The translations under genes were made by a program, and so were the position numbers. A model generated the notes under the pieces. The model was not told the origin of the DNA. It ran no database searches and saw nothing but the letters and a program-made list of their open reading frames with translations. A DNA stretch of 64,000 nt, taken from contig NW_004457441.1 in assembly GCF_000313135.1 (NCBI RefSeq), positions 32,622 to 96,621 of the forward strand, written 5' to 3'. This document shows positions 57,204 through 64,000 of the stretch, in pieces. Position 1 is the stretch's first letter; every line of letters starts with the position of its first letter. Source of the stretch: Acanthamoeba castellanii str. Neff (taxonomy: Eukaryota > Discosea > Longamoebia > Acanthamoebidae).

Positions 57204-58299
57204 ATGGAGAGTACGTCCTCGTTCCATTCATCGTGGTGATCTTCTTCTGAAGGCCTTCGAGGCTTTTATGGAACAGGAAAGTAATGGCTGATTGAATGAT
57301 TTCATCTGCAGAGCAACTGTTCAACTTGAAATGGACGTCCAAGCAGATGCAGCGTGAGTCCAAGCATTGCGAGAAGCGCGAAAAGCAAAACAAATTGAAA
57401 CTCAAACTTGTACCCGCCCCCTTCTTTGATCTTCTGCATCTTGCTGGCAGGCAGCCTTCATGCTGATGGATTTACCGCGACCACAGGCGATCCAGAAGGG
57501 CAACATGGATGGTGCGCGCATCTACGCTGAAAATGCCATTCGTGAGAAGAACCAATCCCTGTGCGCTCCATCTCTGTAGTTTCTCTGTAGTGGTGCGTGT
57601 GTGCGCTTCCTCACACCGCACGCCACAAACGGACGTGCAGGAACTACTTGAGGCTCGCGTCGCGTATCGATGCGGTGGCCGGGCGAGTGGAGACGGCGGT
57701 GCGGATGCGAATGGTCACCAAGTCCATGGGCGGTATTGTAAAGAACCTCGAAGCCGCCTCCAAGTCGATGAACCTCGAGAAGGTACTTCATCATCATCAT
57801 TCTCTTCTTCTACATCTGTTGATTCTTACGCGGTGGCCTTGATGTAGATGACCAAGGTCATGGACCAGTTCGAGAAGGAGGTCGAGAACCTTGGTGCGTA
57901 TCCCATTCTACGTGACGCACACGACGCACACAAGCCTGGTTGGGCGGACGCCATGTCTGACATGCTCGACGTGTACGTGCAGACGTGCAATCGATGTACA
58001 TGGAGGGGGCGATGAGCCAGACCTCTACGCTCACCACGCCGCAGGACCAAGTCGACTCGCTCATCTCTCAGGTGGCGGACGAGCATGGCCTTGAGCTCAG
58101 TGGCCAGCTGGCAACGCCGCAGAGTGCCGCGCCCCAACCCGTTGCCGCCAGCAGCGTATGCTACCCTCTTTCGTTTCTTCACGCACGCACGCACGCACAC
58201 ACGACGCACACTCGCACGCACGCACGCACACACACTCACCTGAGGCTTCAACAGGATGACCTGCAGGAGCGCCTGGCTCGTCTCAAGGCTCTCTCGTAG
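57204..58299 (+). CDS. CHMP1: ESCRT-III subunit CHMP1 (Did2/Vps46)
   Basis: Seven exons keep frame: 57204-57210, 57312-57409, 57487-57560, 57641-57782, 57848-57893, 57983-58155, 58255-58299 (194 residues). The protein matches CHMP1 throughout: [100 protein letters not shown], and the C-terminal MIT-interacting motif [13 protein letters not shown], which binds Vps4. It regulates membrane scission at endosomes and in cytokinesis. The basic N-terminal helix and acidic C-terminal half are as in other ESCRT-III subunits. The first coding exon has only seven bases (MEK split), which a gene finder could easily miss. Confidence 0.93.
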
Positions 58300-58629
58300 A
58301 GTAGAGCAGAAGAGCGTGAGAACCCACCATCACCGCGTGGTTATGATCATTTTGTGGCTACCCCCCCACCTAGCGTTGTTGTTCATAATGTACAGACCAA
58401 CCACCGATCCACCCCTACCCTCTTATCGATCAGCCTCTGCTCTCTTCTTCGTGTTTGGCCTCCATCATGTAGAGGCGACCACTTGTCGGTGCATCAGCAG
58501 TGCTAACAGTTGGTGGCTTGACGTCTTGCTGAAGGTTCGGCAGTAGCGCGTGAGTGCTGTATTGCACCCATTTTGTCGACCTTGCGCGACCACACAGCCA
58601 AAGATTCGAGTGCGCTACGTGCAAGCAAG
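58300..58629. other. Intergenic stretch between CHMP1 and the aminopeptidase
   Basis: No exon supported; a poly-C run at about 58361-58370 and pyrimidine-rich sequence at 58437-58460. Confidence 0.4.
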
Positions 58630-61600
58630 ATGGAGAGAGATCAGAAGAAATTGGAGCTGAAGGACGTGCTGCTGCCGACCCACGTCAAGCCCAGCAAGTA
58701 CTTTGTCGAGATCACCCCGCATTTCGAGTCGTTTTCGTTCAATGGCTTCGAGACGATCGAAATCGAAGGTACAGCAGCAGTTTTTACACATCCTCACCTC
58801 TTCTTTTCTCTCCTTGCGAACGTTGATTGATGATGCATCATCTTTGTGTCGCACGTGCAGTGCTGTCAGCAACGAGCAAGGTGGTGGTGCACTCGAAGGA
58901 GATCCAAATAAAGGCCGTCGACTTCATCCACCACGATGCCCGCCTCGCTGCCACAGGTAAGGCTCGTGCACCATGACCGCACACGCACACACGTACGCTG
59001 GCTCCTAAGCTGCGGGACGTGGCGACAGACATCAGCCTCGACGAGAAGGCCGACACCGCAACGTTCACCTTCGAGAGGGAGCTGCCGCTCGGCCACGCCA
59101 AGCTTCACGTGACCTTCGTGGGCCAGCTAAACGACCAGATGGCCGGCTTCTACCGCACCAAATACGCCGCCCGCGATGGCTCGCAGAAGTAATCACTCCT
59201 TCTCTGCAGCGCATGTGCAGACTCATTGTGTGTGGTGTGTGTGTGGTGTGTGCGTGTTACTGATCGCACTTTGCATCGGGCGTCGCAGGTGGGGCGGTTG
59301 CACGCAGTTCGAGCCCACGGATGCCCGCCGGGCCTTCCCGTGCTGGGACGAGCCGGCGATCAAGGCCGTCTTCGAGATCGCCCTGGTTATCCCCAAGGAC
59401 ATGCTCGTACGCGCCTCAAGTTCGTGCGCTATCGACAGACTCAAACCACTCTCATTCACGCGACTGCGTTTTTCCAGGGCCTCTCGAACATGCCGGTCGT
59501 GAGCGAGATCCTCGACGAGTCCACGGGCCGCAAGACGCTCAAGTTTGGCCCGACTCCGGTCATGTACGGCCATCCGCTCTCTCCCGCTCTCTACACCTTT
59601 GCGTGAGTGCGTTGTGGCTCACGCGCCACAGGTCTACCTACATCGTCGCGTGGGTCGTGGGAGAGTACGACTACGTCGAGGACAAGACGGCCGAAGGCGT
59701 GGTCATGCGTTGCTACACGCCCGTCGGCAAGACTGCCCAGGGCCACTTCGCCTTGTCCGTCGGCGTCCGCGCTCTGTCCTACTTCACCAAAATCTTTGGT
59801 ACGTAACGACAGCGGCTCGCCTGTGGGACGGCTTAGCTGATTGTGGTATTTGTATCGATCAACACACAAGGCATCCCCTATCCGCTGCCCAAGCTGGACA
59901 TGGTCGCCATCACCGAGTTCGCCGCGGGCGCCATGGAGAACTGGGGTCTCGTCACGTACGCGCCCACAGTCAACGATGAGTGTCTCGAACGCGACACGCA
60001 CACGCACACGACCCACCCCCTCATTGACGCATGTTATACATGTTCCACAGTTATCGCGAAGCTGCGCTGTTGATCGACGTCCACCAGTCGTCTGCCGGCC
60101 GCAAGCAGGGCGTCGCCCGCACCGTGTCGCACGAGCTAGCCCACCAATGTACGCTCAACACCACTTCAACTCAACTCGGTCGTTGGCTCTACTCACTCAC
60201 TTCTCTTGATTTGCGCGCTCACACGCAGGGTTCGGTAACTTGGTCACCATGGACTGGTGGACCTGGCTCTACCTGAACGAGGTGCGCGCCCACACAAAGT
60301 GAGCATTCATTGAATTCTTCAACTAAAAAATACAATTCAACCAGGGCTTCGCTCGGTGGGTGGAGCACCTCTCGGTCAACCACCTGTTCCCCGAGTGGGA
60401 CATCTGGACGCAGTTCGTGACCGGTTCGTGCATCGCTGCTGATTGTTTTTTCTTTTCTATTCTGTTTGTTTTGGCGCCTTGAATGACCGTTGTTCTTTTT
60501 TCTTCTCTCCGCGGGCAGACGTGCGCGGCTCGGCCACTAGCCTGGACGCCATGCGCAGCAGCCACGCGATCGAGGTGGACGTCCACCACCCGGCCGAGAT
60601 CAACGAAATCTTCGACACCATCTCCTACGCCAAGGGCGGCACCGTGATACGGGTACGCACCTGCGGGCTTGCGCCTGCGCCTGTGACCAGCCATTGACTG
60701 ACCTTGGCCGCGTGAATGGCAGATGCTCTCGTTCTATCTGACCGAGGAGGTCTTCTTGAAGGGCCTCAACCTTTACCTGACGCGCCACTCCTACGCCAAC
60801 GCCACCTCTGATGTGCGTCGCACATGACCCCCATTCCTATCAACCAGCCAAGACATTCGGCCTCTGACCTCTTCTTCTTCTTCTTCTTCTTTCGTCTGCT
60901 GCGCAGGATCTGTGGAGCGCTCTCGAGGAGGCGTCGGGCAAGCCCGTGCGCGACATCATGAACTCGTGGACCAAGCAGGTGGGCTACCCCGTGCTGAGCT
61001 TCGAAGAGGTGGGCCACAAGGAGGTACCACTGCTGCCAACTTTTTTTTGTCACAATGAAATGAGTGCGCTCTCTGTCGAGCAAGCTGGGCCACATACTGA
61101 CGCCCCGAGGGGTCGTGCGCGAATCGTGCAGAACAAGACCGTGTTCAAGGTCCGTCAGACGCGTTTCCTGAGCAACGGCGAAAAGGACGGTATGCGCGCC
61201 TTTGTCTCGGTGTCGGTGGGTGCAGCCGGCTGAGCATTCACTCACATGCGCTGTTCTTCAGATGAGCCGGTCTGGAGCGTGCCTGTGGGGATCATCGCCG
61301 AGAAGAAGAAGGACATCCAGTTCTTCCTCATCTCGCAAAGGGAGCAGGAGATCGAGGTCGAGGTGGGCAAGGACGAGTGGATGAAGGTCAACGCCGGCAT
61401 GACGGTACGCGTTCCGTCCTCTTAGAGAGGTCGGTGAGACCAGAACATTGATTGATGTCTGCCTTCTTCTTCTTGTCGTGTGCAGGGCATGTTCCGCGTC
61501 AAGTATCCGCAGGAGAGGCTGAAGCTGCTCGGCGCCGCCGTGCAGAGCAAGGCCTTCTCCGCCGCGGACAGGCTCGGCATTCAGGACGACGTACGCTACT

Positions 61601-62992
61601 TACGCGCAGCATTAATTCAAGTTCTTTTTTGATGTTAACACGCGCATCACCGCACACGCACGCACACCGCACCGCACGCACACACAGCTGTACGCGCTGG
61701 CCAAGGCAGGTCTGGGCTCGATCGTCGACTATCTGGGCTTCCTTGCCAACTACCAGGGCGAGGACGACTACTCGGTCGTCTCCGACATCGCCACCAATCT
61801 GGCCGGCCTCGAGCTCCTCGTCGCTGACCAGTCCTACGCCGATCAGCTCAAGAAGATCTCGCTGGCCATCTTCAGGCCGATCAAGGCCAAGCTCGGCTGG
61901 GACCCCAGGCCCGACGACAGCCACCTCACCCAGCTCTTCCGCGCCCTCGTCATTTCGCGTCTCTCCTCCTGTGACGATCCAGAGACCGTCGCCGAAGCCA
62001 AGGTACTACTTATTTATTAAGAATTATTATTATTGGTTTATTTATTATAATTATAATTATAATTATTATATTCCTTTATTGAAACTTCTAAATACTTGTC
62101 GCCGCCAGCAACGCTTCGAGCGGTACCTGGCCGGCCCGGCGTCGCTTGCGCCCGATCTGCGCTTCACCGTCTACAAGTCGGTACGCCAGCTGTGTCGAGT
62201 CTCGTGTTCCAGTCAAGCTCTCGCTCGTTCTTACACTGGCGCGCGCGTTGGGTGTCGTGTGCAGGTGATCGCGCACGGCGGTGTCGAGGAATACGAGGCC
62301 GTGCTGAAGCTGTTCCGCCAGTCGGACTTCAGCGAGGAGCAGAGGCGGTGCCTGCAGGCCTTCGGCGCCACGCGCGTGCCCGAGCTCCTGGTCCGCACGC
62401 TGGACTTTGCCCTCTCGGAGGAGGTGCGCACGTCCGACGTGCCCTTCCCCGTCGCCTCCGTCTCCTCCAACCCGGCCGGTACGTGCACACCACCGCTGCC
62501 GCCCGCCATTCTGCACAGACTGACGCACCACCCGATGCAGGCCGAGACATCGCGTGGCAGTATATGAAGGATAAGTGGGTTATCTTCGACAAGAAGTTCG
62601 GCGGCGGTCTCTTCATCATCAGTACGTGGCCCAAGCCCTTGATTTTCCGCTTCGAGAGCTCTGAGCGAGGCTCACCTTCCCCCCCCCCAAACACACGTGG
62701 ACAGCTTCGATCGTGGGCACCTGCACCAACTACTTCACCACCGAGGAGAAGGCCAAGGACATCGAGGCACGACTCACTACCACCACCTGATGATCAATTA
62801 CCTTTGTGTTTTTCCTTTCCTCGGGTGGGTGATGACGGGCTCTGCGGTGCTGTACAGGCCTTCTTCACGGAGCACCCGGTGCCTGCGGCCGAGCGTCGCG
62901 TGAAGCAGAGCCTGGAGCGCATTCGCAGCAACGCGGCCTTCCTCGCTCGTGAGGGCGACGCCCTGGCTCGCCACCTCGCCAGCCAGCAGTGA
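58630..62992 (+). CDS. M1 family aminopeptidase, puromycin-sensitive type
   Basis: About twenty exons on the + strand code for a full-length NPEPPS-like metallo-aminopeptidase of roughly 850-870 residues. The start [20 protein letters not shown] leads into the N-terminal beta domain ([40 protein letters not shown]). The catalytic domain has the exopeptidase loop [11 protein letters not shown] and the zinc site HELAHQWFGN, split by an intron between HQ and WFG, with the third ligand in [13 protein letters not shown] (HExxHx18E) and [12 protein letters not shown]-terminal helical ERAP1-like domain follows ([56 protein letters not shown]). It trims peptides after the proteasome, normally in the cytosol; no signal peptide is seen. 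The stop lies at 62990-62992. Confidence 0.93.
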
Positions 62993-64000
62993 GCGCCACC
63001 TCCCCCGGGCACGCCTCACTCCCCGCACCGCCACTCCCTCGCCCTTACAGAGTTCAACAAATTGGAGAGCGCCAGAAAGAGGCGAAACAAACAGCAGAAG
63101 ACAAACACTGCAATTTCAACTTACACCCACAAAGAGATGGAGAGATGCAGTGGGCAGACTACAGGAAAAAGCAAGAATGGAGAAAGTGGAGATGAGGCTT
63201 TGGGTTGAGGGCGAGGGAGATCACCCAGTTCAATAGCTGAGCGCCAATCGCTGACCACACGAACTGCAGAAAGTTGAGAGAAAACATCCGAAGAAATGGC
63301 GGAAAAGACGAATGAGGTCCGAAATTTCGGCTGGAAGCGGGGCAGTGCTTGCCCGAGCGGCTGCTGTGGTGCAATCCGGCGTTCTCGGGCTCGCGACCTG
63401 GCGAGTGGATCACTTTATTAGGCCGACGCCGGCCACTCACCAATTCATTCTTTCATCCATCTACAAGCGCGAAGAGTTCGAACTACTCCACCACAGCCTC
63501 AATTCCGTGGCCAAGAGAGGGCCTAACTACCGCTACCCCATCAAGATAAGCACACCAAGGTATGCCCCTTTCCATCCCCTTTCCATCCCCTTTCCCTTAC
63601 CCTTTCCCTTACCACCTCTCTTTCGTTCGTTCGTTCGTTCCAAGCTTCGTTCGTGCTAATTGAAGAAATTTTGCACACAAATACCGCGACACCCACCCCC
63701 TAGCACCCACACCACCAGCACTTCCACATTCACATTCACAATAATCTTTACAACTCACACACGACACTACACGACCAACGACACGACACACGACACGACA
63801 CGACCAACGACACCACCAACGACACGACATTCATGTCTCCCACCACCTCACATCACTCCGTGCCTGAACCACTAACCGTACATCACTCACCCGCTCACTC
63901 ACTCATTCACGACCCGCACCACATCAAATCATCACCGACCCCATCACTACGCTCTCGAACACCCACCCACCCACCCACCCACTCGCACTCACTCGCATTC
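62993..64000. other. Right end of the window, C/A-rich, no supported gene
   Basis: From about 63312 a + strand frame (SIYKREEFELLHHSLNSVAK, then RYPIKISTPR before a GTATGC donor at 63562) might be a first exon, but its family is not recognised. 63560-63620 has CCCTTTCC/CCCTTACC-type repeats, 63630-63645 four CGTT units, and 63700-64000 is almost entirely C/A/T with ACGAC and CCCA repeats. Confidence 0.4.

Noticed and set aside
63560..63625. Telomere repeat
   Set aside because: CCCTTTCC/CCCTTACC units are irregular and do not match a TTAGGG-type array.

Overview
The window is nuclear DNA of a GC-rich, intron-dense protist. The best fit is Acanthamoeba (A. castellanii or a close relative). The reasons are very GC-rich coding exons, many short introns with GT(A/G)CG-type donors, CA/TG-rich simple repeats inside introns, and amoebozoan gene families such as the 34-kDa actin-bundling protein, tandem formins, F-box/ankyrin proteins and a C-terminal ankyrin glutaminase. 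There are no operons, Shine-Dalgarno sites, CRISPR arrays or recognisable tRNA/rRNA genes. Exon joins were inferred by eye from GT..AG borders, reading phase and family similarity.

Layout. 1-293 (-): 5' end of an NmrA-like Rossmann protein. 626-1085: CpG-depleted DNA. 1095-2420 (-): broken fragment of pyruvate:ferredoxin oxidoreductase. 2570-4322 (-) and 8167-11379 (+): two F-box/ankyrin genes forming an inverted duplication; the left copy is cut short and abuts the oxidoreductase fragment. Between the arms are a PBZ-finger/Arb2-FAM172 protein (4482-6130, +) and a coiled-coil/PAS-like putative regulator (6360-8066, +). 11584-12857 (+): ABP34-type actin-bundling protein. 12930-14618 (-): RING-CH membrane ubiquitin ligase. 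14974-16641 (+): mitochondrial carrier. 16870-22592 (-): large Ser/Pro/Gln-rich protein of unknown function. 23440-26638 (-): fusion of a substrate-binding (PBP2) domain and a SAM methyltransferase. 27426-30756 (+): glutaminase. 30930-32902 (-): two secreted proteins of unknown function.

The middle third holds two tandem formins on the - strand (33241-39789, with an assembly gap in FH1, and 40177-45147, lacking most of the N-terminal regulatory region). Two small related unknown proteins (45559-46748, -) follow, then a second, 2-kb CpG-depleted block (46888-48904) with a decayed coiled-coil reading frame.

The right part is dense: a divergent eEF1A paralogue (49004-50556, -), head-to-head with kinetochore Nuf2 (50734-52740, +) across a short promoter carrying two E2F-like sites; an OCA-type atypical phosphatase without the catalytic arginine (53044-55022, +); an Hsp31/DJ-1-like protein (55537-57029, +); ESCRT-III CHMP1 (57204-58299, +); and a puromycin-sensitive-type M1 aminopeptidase (58630-62992, +). 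The last kilobase is C/A-rich and has no gene I can support.

The genes are mostly unrelated housekeeping and cytoskeletal loci. The most unusual points are the two domain fusions, the CpG-depleted islands, the rearranged inverted duplication, the E2F sites at Nuf2, and a family of CG-containing CA repeats that fills introns.
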